Both the position numbers and the translations under genes were made by a program. The notes under the pieces were generated by a model. It did not search any database. It was not told the DNA's origin and worked only from the letters and a program-made list of their open reading frames with translations. From assembly GCA_025462985.1 (NCBI GenBank), contig JAOAPP010000647.1:1-6752 (forward strand): a DNA stretch of 6,752 nt. Direction: 5' to 3'. Position 1 is the first letter of the stretch, and the number at the start of each line of letters is the position of its first letter. Positions 1 to 6,069 of the stretch are shown here, one piece after another. This stretch comes from Bryobacterales bacterium. GTDB lineage: Bacteria; Acidobacteriota; Terriglobia; Bryobacterales; Bryobacteraceae.

Positions 1-1051
1 CAACCAGCTGCATCCGTAGTCGGAATGCAGTCAGCGTGGGCATAGAAGCCTTGACGACGTGACTGTAGAGTGGGTACGTCAGCTTCAGGATCAGCCTTGT
101 GTCACACCTTTCCCCAATCAGGATCCCGCGGCGATTAAGTGATTCAGCTGCATGGGCCAACTTCGCCACCATCGGTAGATCTGCCTCTATCGATTCAGCG
201 AGCGCAACAATGTGAACCAGCTCGGACTCGTCTGGAGAAAGATCATCCAGGCGGAAGCGAACCACGTTGACTATCCTGCCTTCAACATAAGCCAAGCGGC
301 CCGACCAGCGCCACACACCCGCCTGGCGCAGGCTTCCCTCTGCGATTGCATGATCGGCCAACTCGCGCAATAGCAATGCGTTACCGGCCGTCTCCGCGTG
401 TAGGCGTTTAGCCGTTTCACCATGCACATAGCTCCCCAATTTCGCACTGAGAACCTCACAGACGGCCGATCGAGTAAATGGTTTGACGTCGACCTGCTCA
501 GCTAGTCGATCCAGCCAAAGCTTGCTGACGCTGCTAGTCGTCGGTACATCTGGCCGTACTGCCATGATCAAGCTAGCCCTATCAAACATCGCAAGTTGAT
601 ACAGAAATGCGGCAGCATCCGGATGCAGAAGATGCGCATCGTCAATGCCAAGGACTACTCTCTTCACTGTCGGGTTCCGTTGCGGGCTTTCCGAAAGCCG
701 AAACGAATGGGGTTCACGCATCGCCGAAGTATGCAGCCCAATCCATTCATGAAGCGAAGGAAATATCGATGCTACGTTTTCGCGCGCCGCCGCAACCCGG
801 GCCACAACGGCGTGTTCTGCGACCCGACCCAGCGCCACACTCAGTAGTCGGCTCTTGCCAACGCCAGCTTCTCCGACCAGGAACACACTTCGCCCAGAGG
901 AGATCGCGTTTGCAATTTTGTCGAGCTCTTTTTCCCGAGCAACCATAGGCAATTCACCAGAATTTCTGGTTCCCGCATCTTGCTGCTGAACCGGTTCAAC
1001 AATGAGTCTGACATGCTGATCAGCAAAGCGTGGTCTTGCGTCATGTATCAT
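1..1051 (-). CDS. LuxR-family ATP-binding (LAL/MalT-like) transcriptional regulator, N-terminal part, cut by left edge
   Basis: The frame is open without a stop from about 1123 down to base 2 and runs off the window, so about 350 codons are visible. The chosen ATG (1051) has AGGGA six bases upstream. Other in-frame starts are ATG 1084 and ATG 946; the latter sits right before VAREKEL, the usual beginning of these proteins. Residues below are numbered from 1051. There is a Walker A motif GEAGVGKS (60-67) and a Walker B motif VVLGIDDAHLL (132-142) with tandem Asp. A segment LYSHVVKASMPTLTAFRLR near the left edge resembles the 'PLYGEVVRA..P.LRARRLR' stretch of actinomycete LAL regulators. Full-length family members are roughly 800-1000 residues with TPR-like repeats and a C-terminal LuxR helix-turn-helix, which would lie outside the window. 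It is probably an ATP-dependent, pathway-specific activator of the cluster (inference). GC is lower than in the enzyme genes. Confidence 0.85.
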   Translation of the reverse strand, partial: MIHDARPRFADQHVRLIVEPVQQQDAGTRNSGELPMVAREKELDKIANAISSGRSVFLVGEAGVGKSRLLSVALGRVAEHAVVARVAAARENVASIFPSLHEWIGLHTSAMREPHSFRLSESPQRNPTVKRVVLGIDDAHLLHPDAAAFLYQLAMFDRASLIMAVRPDVPTTSSVSKLWLDRLAEQVDVKPFTRSAVCEVLSAKLGSYVHGETAKRLHAETAGNALLLRELADHAIAEGSLRQAGVWRWSGRLAYVEGRIVNVVRFRLDDLSPDESELVHIVALAESIEADLPMVAKLAHAAESLNRRGILIGERCDTRLILKLTYPLYSHVVKASMPTLTAFRLRMQLV

Positions 1052-1102
1052 GCCTCGTCCCTGCCCCCGCGTGCAGTTCAGCATAAATTTTCGCCGATTA
1101 AT

Positions 1103-1116
1103 CAAGATCGATCTTG
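1103..1116. repeat. Perfect 14-bp palindrome, candidate operator
   Basis: The sequence CAAGATCGATCTTG is its own reverse complement. It lies 51 bases upstream of the regulator's chosen start, in AT-richer DNA. Symmetry and position fit an operator for a dimeric regulator, possibly autoregulation of the LAL protein. The binding protein is unknown, and a chance palindrome cannot be excluded. Confidence 0.4.
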
Positions 1117-1144
1117 TTGCCCTCTAGAATACTGAACGATACTG

Positions 1145-1163
1145 GCATCCGCTGCCCGGATGC
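1145..1163. repeat. GC-rich hairpin, 7-bp perfect stem with 5-base loop
   Basis: GCATCCG and CGGATGC flank the loop CTGCC. It lies 93 bases upstream of the regulator start and would be in the 5' leader if transcription begins further upstream. There is no T-run on either side, so it is not a classical terminator. The role is unknown. Confidence 0.3.
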
Positions 1164-1265
1164 GCACGCGGCAAGCTGAGCCAGGCCCGCACGCACAATG
1201 CTCCTATGACAGCGGTCCATGTTGATTAGTGGAATCATGGCGGAATGATGCCAGGCGGTCAAGTC

Positions 1266-1293
1266 TTGTAAGCATGAATTTGCAAAACATAAT
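1266..1293 (+). promoter_or_regulatory. Possible sigma70-like promoter in an AT-rich island
   Basis: TTGTAA (1266-1271), a 16-base spacer, then CATAAT (1288-1293) resemble -35 and -10 boxes. They sit in an unusually AT-rich stretch containing AACATAATAATAATGATC. No gene starts close downstream; the ligase start is about 730 bases away. A transcript from here would have a long leader or be a noncoding RNA. This rests on pattern resemblance only. Confidence 0.2.
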
Positions 1294-1583
1294 AATAATG
1301 ATCGATCCCGCTTTGCCTAATCCTGATCTTCGACTATGCGATCCAGCGCGGCTAGACCGCGCGCCTAACCCTTGGGTACCCGAAATGTGCGGGTGAGCCA
1401 TCGAAGTCAGTTATCAGACTCTTAGGTGTCAGCACCAGATCACGCGCCGCCTCAGCAGCGTCTCAGACCTCCTTATTAGCCCATCTGAGCTGCCTTTGCT
1501 GACATCCGCGTGGAGGCGATCTCCTTGCTCCGCCTTCACCGATACCTCGTCCCAGCAGCAACGTTTAGCCGTGCCCCGCTGCT

Positions 1584-1602
1584 GCGGGTGGTAACCGCCC
1601 GC
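1584..1602. repeat. GC-rich hairpin, 8-bp stem with 3-base loop
   Basis: GCGGGTGG and CCGCCCGC flank the loop TAA; one pair is a G-T wobble. It sits mid-way in the long intergenic region with no T-tract. It may be a structural element in a long leader RNA or a remnant of former coding sequence. Confidence 0.25.
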
Positions 1603-1874
1603 TGCGCTAGGCGGTGTGGACAGTATCCCGGCTGAGTCCGATGATCATGCAGATCCAGGTCCATTCCCGGACTCCGGCCGAAGACCACGTTCTCCAGAAG
1701 CGCGCTGCCCGCAGATACGAAGAGCCACTGTAGCATCTCCACATCCTTCCCAACGGCGGCTTGTCAACCAGCCAGCAGGTAAGAGGACCGGCAACACCGA
1801 GTAAATACTTCATGCTTGACCCCGATCGTGTGAACCTATGCGCCGAGGAACATCCGGCAGGCTCGGTTAAGCAC

Positions 1875-1900
1875 CTCCGGACGGTCCGCGGAGCGCTTTT
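1875..1900 (+). terminator. Terminator- or attenuator-like hairpin upstream of the ligase
   Basis: CTCC/GGAG arms (1875-1878 and 1890-1893) enclose an inner GGA/TCC pairing with a 2-base bulge. The run CGCTTTT follows on the plus strand, ending at 1900. It lies about 125 bases before the ligase start. It could end transcripts entering from upstream or act as an attenuator. The stem is short and the T-run has only four bases, so this is weak. Confidence 0.2.
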
Positions 1901-1959
1901 CGGCCATCATGGCGCCGCGAAACGTCGCGGCTAACGCCTCCGGTCTGCTGAGCACGGAA

Positions 1960-1989
1960 CTGGCAAGCGGACCGGATATCCCGTATTAT
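1960..1989 (+). promoter_or_regulatory. Candidate promoter of the aryl-AMP ligase gene
   Basis: CTGGCA (1960-1965), an 18-base spacer and TATTAT (1984-1989) match the sigma70 -35/-10 pattern at 4 and 5 of 6 positions. Transcription would begin around 1996, about 30 bases before the GTG start. If this is right, the ATG at 1909 is not in the transcript, which supports the shorter start. No experimental support is available. Confidence 0.3.
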
Positions 1990-2012
1990 AGGCTGAAATC
2001 GAGAATATCAGT

Positions 2013-2019
2013 AAGGTGG
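2013..2019 (+). promoter_or_regulatory. Ribosome binding site that decides the ligase start
   Basis: AAGGTGG lies six bases before GTG 2026 and is close to the AAGGAGG consensus. It favours GTG 2026 over ATG 1909, which has no well-placed Shine-Dalgarno sequence. Confidence 0.6.
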
Positions 2020-2025
2020 TGGGTC

Positions 2026-3660
2026 GTGCTGACAGGATGTGTCGGATGGCCGGATGAACTAGCAGCACGATATCGGGATCTCGGCTACTGGCGAAGCGAG
2101 ACGCTCGGAGACCTACTCCATGAGTGGGCAGAGCTCTACGGCGACGCGATTGCCTTGGTCGCAGGTCCGAAGCGGTGGAGTTATCGCCAGTTGGACGAGT
2201 GGGCGGATCGGCTGGCCAGCGGGTTACATCGGCGGGGAATCCGTTCTCGTGATCGACTGCTCGTGCAGCTGCCTAACCTGGCCGAGTTCCTGCCTCTGTG
2301 TTTCGCGTTGTTCAGGATCGGCGCCATACCAGTGCTGGCGCTACCGCCACACAGAGAGAGCGAAATCCTCCATTTAGCCGGACTCGCGGAGGTTGTTGCA
2401 TACGTCCTCCCAGATAGGCATGCTGGCTTCGACCACCGCGACTTAGCCCGCCGTGCGCGGAGTCAAATACCTAGCATACGGGAGGTTTTCGTCATCGGGG
2501 ACCCTGCGGAGTTCACCGCGTTCGCCGACCTCGATGACGATCCAGTTCGGTTCCCCACCCCGGACCCGGCAGACGTGGCTCTGCTGCTGCCGTCTGGCAG
2601 GACGACGAACCTGCCGAAATTGATTCCCCGTACGCATGACGACTACGCCTACAACTTCCGCGCCAGCGCCGTTGTATGCGGTCTCAATCCCGCCAGCCGC
2701 TATCTCGTCGCTCTACCTATCGCACACCAATTTACCCTCGCCTGTCCCGGAGCGCTCGGCACGTTGCACGCGGGTGGCACCGTTGTCATGGCGCCGAGCC
2801 CGAGCCCAGACGACACGTTTCCCCTGATAGAAAGCGAGCGGATAACAATCACAGCTCTGGTTCCACCGCTTGCGCACCTGTGGATGGACATGGCAGAGCT
2901 GGTCGATGCTGACCTGTCCAGTCTCAGCCTGCTCCAGGTTGGCGGCGCGAAGCTCGAGCGCGAGGCGGCTTGCCGAGTCCGTGCGGTCCTGCGTTGCGGT
3001 CTGCAACAGGCGTTCGGCATGTCCGAGGGGCTGGTGAATTTAACCCGCCTTGAGGATCCCGATGACGTGATTAACGATACCCAGGGCAGGCCAATTTCCG
3101 ATGCCGACGAGATCCGGATCGTTGACGCAGCCGACCACGACGTGGCAGAAGGCCAGACAGGAGAGCTGCTCACTCGTGGTCCGTATACGGTGCGAGGGTA
3201 TTATCGGCAAAAGGAGTATAATGACTGTGTCTTCACCGACAATGGATATTACCGGACTGGAGACCTAGTTCGTCAGCTTCCCGGTGGGCATCTGGTGGTA
3301 GAGGGCCGTGTCAAGGACGTGATAAATCGCGGCGGCGAGAAAGTTCCGGTTGTAGAAGTCGAGAACCACCTGCTTCATTACCCTTCAGTGGATGAAGCCG
3401 CGGTCATAGGATTGCCGGACACGCTGATGGGGGAACGCACCTGCGCGTGCGTCGTGTTCAGAGGTGATGCAGCAACGCTGCCCGAACTCATCGCATTCCT
3501 GCGAAAGCGCGGGGTAGCGGCATTTAAGTTACCGGATCGTCTTGAGTTGTTTGACTCCTTCCCCCGGACTGAGCTTGGCAGGATTCGCCGAGAGCGACTT
3601 GCTGACGAGGTAGCTCACCGCATCCGCGGGCGCCCGCAGCAATTTGCGGACGGTGCCTAG
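2026..3660 (+). CDS. Stand-alone aryl acid-AMP ligase (EntE/DhbE family), probably for 3-hydroxy-4-methylanthranilate
   Basis: The predicted product has 544 residues, close to EntE/DhbE (~535-540). It opens with LTGCVGWPDELAARYRDLGYW, the typical start of the family. It would activate an aryl acid as the adenylate and transfer it to a carrier-protein thiol in the cytosol. Visible motifs are the A3 P-loop SGRTTNLPKLIPRTHDDY (190-207), pocket strand AHQFTLACPG (233-242), A5 FGMSEGLVN (330-338), A7 YRTGDLV (409-415), A8 GRVKDVINRGGEKV (427-440) and A10 PRTELGRIRR (513-522). Oddities: P-loop glycines are replaced by Arg192 and Asn195, and the A10 catalytic Lys is Arg519. Pocket positions 235 and 240, Asn and Ser/Cys in DHB and salicylate enzymes, are Gln and Cys. 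Four TTA codons are present. The neighbouring kynurenine-pathway genes suggest 4-MHA or a related anthranilate as substrate (inference). It is convergent with the methyltransferase gene. Confidence 0.88.
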   Translation: MLTGCVGWPDELAARYRDLGYWRSETLGDLLHEWAELYGDAIALVAGPKRWSYRQLDEWADRLASGLHRRGIRSRDRLLVQLPNLAEFLPLCFALFRIGAIPVLALPPHRESEILHLAGLAEVVAYVLPDRHAGFDHRDLARRARSQIPSIREVFVIGDPAEFTAFADLDDDPVRFPTPDPADVALLLPSGRTTNLPKLIPRTHDDYAYNFRASAVVCGLNPASRYLVALPIAHQFTLACPGALGTLHAGGTVVMAPSPSPDDTFPLIESERITITALVPPLAHLWMDMAELVDADLSSLSLLQVGGAKLEREAACRVRAVLRCGLQQAFGMSEGLVNLTRLEDPDDVINDTQGRPISDADEIRIVDAADHDVAEGQTGELLTRGPYTVRGYYRQKEYNDCVFTDNGYYRTGDLVRQLPGGHLVVEGRVKDVINRGGEKVPVVEVENHLLHYPSVDEAAVIGLPDTLMGERTCACVVFRGDAATLPELIAFLRKRGVAAFKLPDRLELFDSFPRTELGRIRRERLADEVAHRIRGRPQQFADGA

Positions 3661-3680
3661 CAACGGGCCCCGGAAGCTTC

Positions 3681-4721
3681 TTACTTGCGCGCGCTGATCA
3701 CACCGTGCGGCGTCCAACTGCCCCCGGGGAACCTCTCTATCTTGGAGAACCCCGCCGTAGTGAGCCAGTCTTCATACTGCTTCCAATGGTAGATCATACT
3801 GCGTCGGGCTGGCAGCGTCGCGAAGTAGACGTTGTCCAATGCCGCGTACAGCGGGCCGTCACCGGTGTCGTCAGAGATCGCGCTGAATATCAGCACCCGC
3901 CCGCTGTCGGGCAGCAGCTGCCATGCCTTGTTCAGTAATGTTAGATTCTCTTCCGGTGACCATATGACGAGTTGGTTCGCGAACAGAACGCAGTCGTGGC
4001 CCGCCGGATACTGGTCAGTGAAGATATCACCCTCCTGAAAGGATATCCGCCCGGACAGGCCGTGCTCCGCGATCTTGCGCCGCGCGATATCCGCCACATC
4101 CGGAAGATCGAGAATAGTGAATTCGGCTTGGGGGTTCGCTTTGGCGAGAGCGACGGCATTTACCCCGTCGCCGCCGCCGACGTCCAGAATTCGATGAACC
4201 CCGGTTAGATCGGCTTTTGCGACGAGAATGGGATTCGACAGACGAGACCAGGACCGCATGCACCGGTAAAACAACATTTGCAGATCCGGATTCGCAGCGA
4301 GCCGATGATAGAGGTCGGTACCGTTGCCCTCGAACCTTCGCAGGCCCACGTTGGTGTTGCGGCGCAATGACTCCACGAAGTCCACCTCGATCGGGTACAC
4401 GATGTGGGACTCGAACGCGACCAAGTCCTCCATTATCTCCCACGAGTGGTCCCGGAACATCGTCTCCACCAGTTCAGCGTTCCGATAGCGATCGCCCTCG
4501 CAGGCAGTGAGTCCCAGCGCGGTGGTGCCGAGCAGGAGAACCTGCGTCGGCCGGGGCTGGAGGGCCAGCTCCTCGGCGATGACGGCGCTGGTGCTGCGGG
4601 GCCGCTGGCTGAGCAGCGAAAAAAGGCCGAGCTGACAGCCGGCGTTGAGCATCTGGAATGCCGAGGAACCGAAAAGGATACGAATCAGATTATCACTCGT
4701 GAGTGGATGAGCTTTTGGCAT
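3681..4721 (-). CDS. SAM-dependent methyltransferase (COMT-like fold), probable 3-hydroxykynurenine C-methyltransferase
   Basis: The product has 346 residues, typical for the COMT/hydroxyindole methyltransferase family. An N-terminal helical, dimerisation-type domain (about 10-100) precedes a Rossmann SAM domain. Motif I is ILDVGGGDG (178-186), the acidic residue after strand 2 is Asp205 in FTILDLPDV, and GDIF is at 231-234. ATG 4721 has GGAG six bases upstream. The segment LVIWSPEE (251-258) aligns with the LHDWSDEE stretch of O-methyltransferases but lacks its catalytic His, which fits transfer to carbon. Last in an operon with tryptophan dioxygenase and kynureninase, it probably methylates C4 of 3-hydroxykynurenine, as described for the sibiromycin enzyme SibL (inference). 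O-methylation of another intermediate is the alternative. A TTA codon is at Leu262. The gap to the kynureninase stop is 44 bases. Confidence 0.83.
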   Translation of the reverse strand: MPKAHPLTSDNLIRILFGSSAFQMLNAGCQLGLFSLLSQRPRSTSAVIAEELALQPRPTQVLLLGTTALGLTACEGDRYRNAELVETMFRDHSWEIMEDLVAFESHIVYPIEVDFVESLRRNTNVGLRRFEGNGTDLYHRLAANPDLQMLFYRCMRSWSRLSNPILVAKADLTGVHRILDVGGGDGVNAVALAKANPQAEFTILDLPDVADIARRKIAEHGLSGRISFQEGDIFTDQYPAGHDCVLFANQLVIWSPEENLTLLNKAWQLLPDSGRVLIFSAISDDTGDGPLYAALDNVYFATLPARRSMIYHWKQYEDWLTTAGFSKIERFPGGSWTPHGVISARK

Positions 4722-4765
4722 GTGACACTCCGCCTCAGATATTTGTTAGGGGCAAGTCCGCTCGC

Positions 4766-6028
4766 TCAGGTCACCCGAGTCCGCTCCTGGGGAAACCGTT
4801 CATAGCTCCGATTCGCGACGAGGTCCCGCAGCCGGTCCATAGCGTCCCAGACATCGACAAAGCGGGTGTAGACAGGAGATGGTCCGATTCTTAGCCGATC
4901 CGGTACGCGAAAATCGCAGATCACGCTGGCGTCTTCGGCCAGTGATTGGCATACACGCCAAGCATCCGGGTGCGCGAGCGACACGTGCGATCCTCGGTGC
5001 TCAGCCCTTCTCGGCGACGCCAGCCGAAAACCATGGGAGGGCAGCCAGCGGTCCGCGAGCTCGACGATCAACTGGCCCAGCCGCATCCCCTTCTCCCGCA
5101 CCCGGGTGACGTCGGCCTGCTCCATCAACGTCAGCGCCGGATCGACCGCGGCCAGCGACAGCAGGGGCGGCGTGCCGACCAGGAATCGCTCGATGTGACC
5201 CAGCGGATCGTAGTCCGACCCCATCTGGAACTGGTCCCGCTGACCGAACCAGCCCCAGATCGGCTGCTGCAACACTGGCTGCAGCTCGGTCCGAACGTAG
5301 AGGAAGGCCGGAGAGCCAGGACCTCCATTGAGATACTTGTATGTGCAGCCGACAGCAAGGTCAGCGCCGACCGCGTTGAGCGCGATCGGAATAACACCGA
5401 CCGCGTGGGATAAATCCCACAGCACAAGTGCCCCGACTTCCCTCGCGGCCACATTCACCGCCGCCATGTCCAACAACGCGCCGCAACGGTATGACACCAG
5501 GGAGAGCACGATCAGTGCTACATCATCATCAAGCGCCGCGCGGAGCACGTCGAGATCGAGGCCATTATCGACATGTGACTGCACCGCGCGCGGAGTCAGT
5601 TTCCGCTGTGCGGCCAGCCCTTGCATGACGTAACGGTTTGTGGGGAAGTCATCAGCGTCGATGATGACGGTGCCTCGGTCGGGAGCGGCATCCAGCGCGG
5701 CGGCCGCCAATTTGTAAATGTTGACCGAGGTGGAGTCCGACAACGTCACCTCGCCAGGGCGAGCCCCGAGCGCGTGCACGGCAAGCCGGTCGCCGAGGCA
5801 GCCCGCCCAGTCAATCCACGTCTGCCAGGACCTCACCAGTCCGGCACCCCAGTCCTTGCGGACCACCGCATCCAGGAAATCAGGCGTCGCGGCGGGAAGC
5901 CGTCCCAGCGAGTTCCCATCAAGGTAGATCATGTGGGGATTGGTGATGATGAACCGATTCCGGAACTCGGCGAGTGGGTCGAACGAATCCATCTCCTCGG
6001 CCAACTCACGTGGGATCTCACCGTCCAT
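4766..6028 (-). CDS. kynU: Kynureninase (PLP-dependent), probably cleaving 4-methyl-3-hydroxykynurenine
   Basis: From ATG 6028 the product has 420 residues, close to Pseudomonas fluorescens kynureninase (416). It hydrolyses kynurenine-type substrates to an anthranilate plus alanine. Family motifs in order are IYLDGNSLG near residue 34, the phosphate-pocket stretch SDSTSVNIYKL (97-107), WDLSHAVG with the pyridine-N-binding Asp205, CTYKYLNGGPGS with the PLP lysine Lys231, WGWFGQRDQF, VGTPP, RGSHVSL and RIGPSPVY. FPTN (128-131) stands where characterised enzymes have FPTD or FPSD, an oddity. The frame is open to 6136, but ATG 6028 is preferred because of its AAGGAAG site and family length; ATG 6058 is the alternative. 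It follows tryptophan dioxygenase with a 41-base gap and precedes the methyltransferase, so co-transcription is likely. A TTA codon encodes the Leu of WDLSH. Confidence 0.92.
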   Translation of the reverse strand: MDGEIPRELAEEMDSFDPLAEFRNRFIITNPHMIYLDGNSLGRLPAATPDFLDAVVRKDWGAGLVRSWQTWIDWAGCLGDRLAVHALGARPGEVTLSDSTSVNIYKLAAAALDAAPDRGTVIIDADDFPTNRYVMQGLAAQRKLTPRAVQSHVDNGLDLDVLRAALDDDVALIVLSLVSYRCGALLDMAAVNVAAREVGALVLWDLSHAVGVIPIALNAVGADLAVGCTYKYLNGGPGSPAFLYVRTELQPVLQQPIWGWFGQRDQFQMGSDYDPLGHIERFLVGTPPLLSLAAVDPALTLMEQADVTRVREKGMRLGQLIVELADRWLPSHGFRLASPRRAEHRGSHVSLAHPDAWRVCQSLAEDASVICDFRVPDRLRIGPSPVYTRFVDVWDAMDRLRDLVANRSYERFPQERTRVT

Positions 6029-6031
6029 GCG

Positions 6032-6038
6032 CTTCCTT
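6032..6038 (-). promoter_or_regulatory. Ribosome binding site that decides the kynureninase start
   Basis: On the minus strand AAGGAAG lies three bases before ATG 6028; its AAGGA core is five bases away. ATG 6058 has no comparable site, and the frame further upstream overlaps the dioxygenase gene. Confidence 0.55.
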
Positions 6039-6069
6039 ATTCCATTCTCGTGACCCATCACACCAACCG

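Larger units (their letters stand above)
1052..2025. other. Long divergent intergenic region without a convincing gene
   Basis: About 974 bases separate the regulator start from the GTG of the aryl-AMP ligase. Short frames exist here on both strands (for example minus 1607-1813 and 1536-1742, plus 1616-1804), but none shows a recognisable domain or a good ribosome binding site with a start, and they overlap one another. The region holds a 14-bp palindrome (1103-1116), hairpins at 1145-1163, 1346-1362, 1584-1602 and 1875-1893, and an AT-rich stretch around 1275-1300. It most likely carries the divergent promoters and operators for the regulator and the ligase. Part of it may be decayed former coding sequence. 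Confidence 0.6.

Noticed and set aside
1..950. Short frames on both strands in the left kilobase (for example plus 596-847 and 607-948) suggested a broken gene.
   Set aside because: The remaining minus frame is open without a stop from about 1123 to the edge and carries Walker A and B motifs in the right order. The short frames are shadows of the regulator.
1346..1362. GCGCGG-CTAGA-CCGCGC hairpin considered as a transcription terminator.
   Set aside because: There is no T-run on either strand and no gene end nearby. It is only a short GC-rich stem.
1468..1474. Perfect AAGGAGG on the minus strand.
   Set aside because: No ATG, GTG or TTG start lies 5-12 bases downstream on that strand, so it serves no visible gene.
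1434..1813. Overlapping minus-strand frames; one contains GLSRDTVHTA, reminiscent of the helix-turn-helix of IS21-type transposases, and another (ending near 1434) runs about 68 codons.
   Set aside because: The match is about ten residues, a stop follows at once, and no frame continues as a transposase. No terminal inverted repeats or target duplication were seen.
1812..1934. 40-codon plus-strand ORF (MLDPDRVNL...) upstream of the ligase, considered as a leader peptide.
   Set aside because: It has no good ribosome binding site and no run of regulatory codons such as Trp, and it overlaps the rejected ATG 1909 extension of the ligase.
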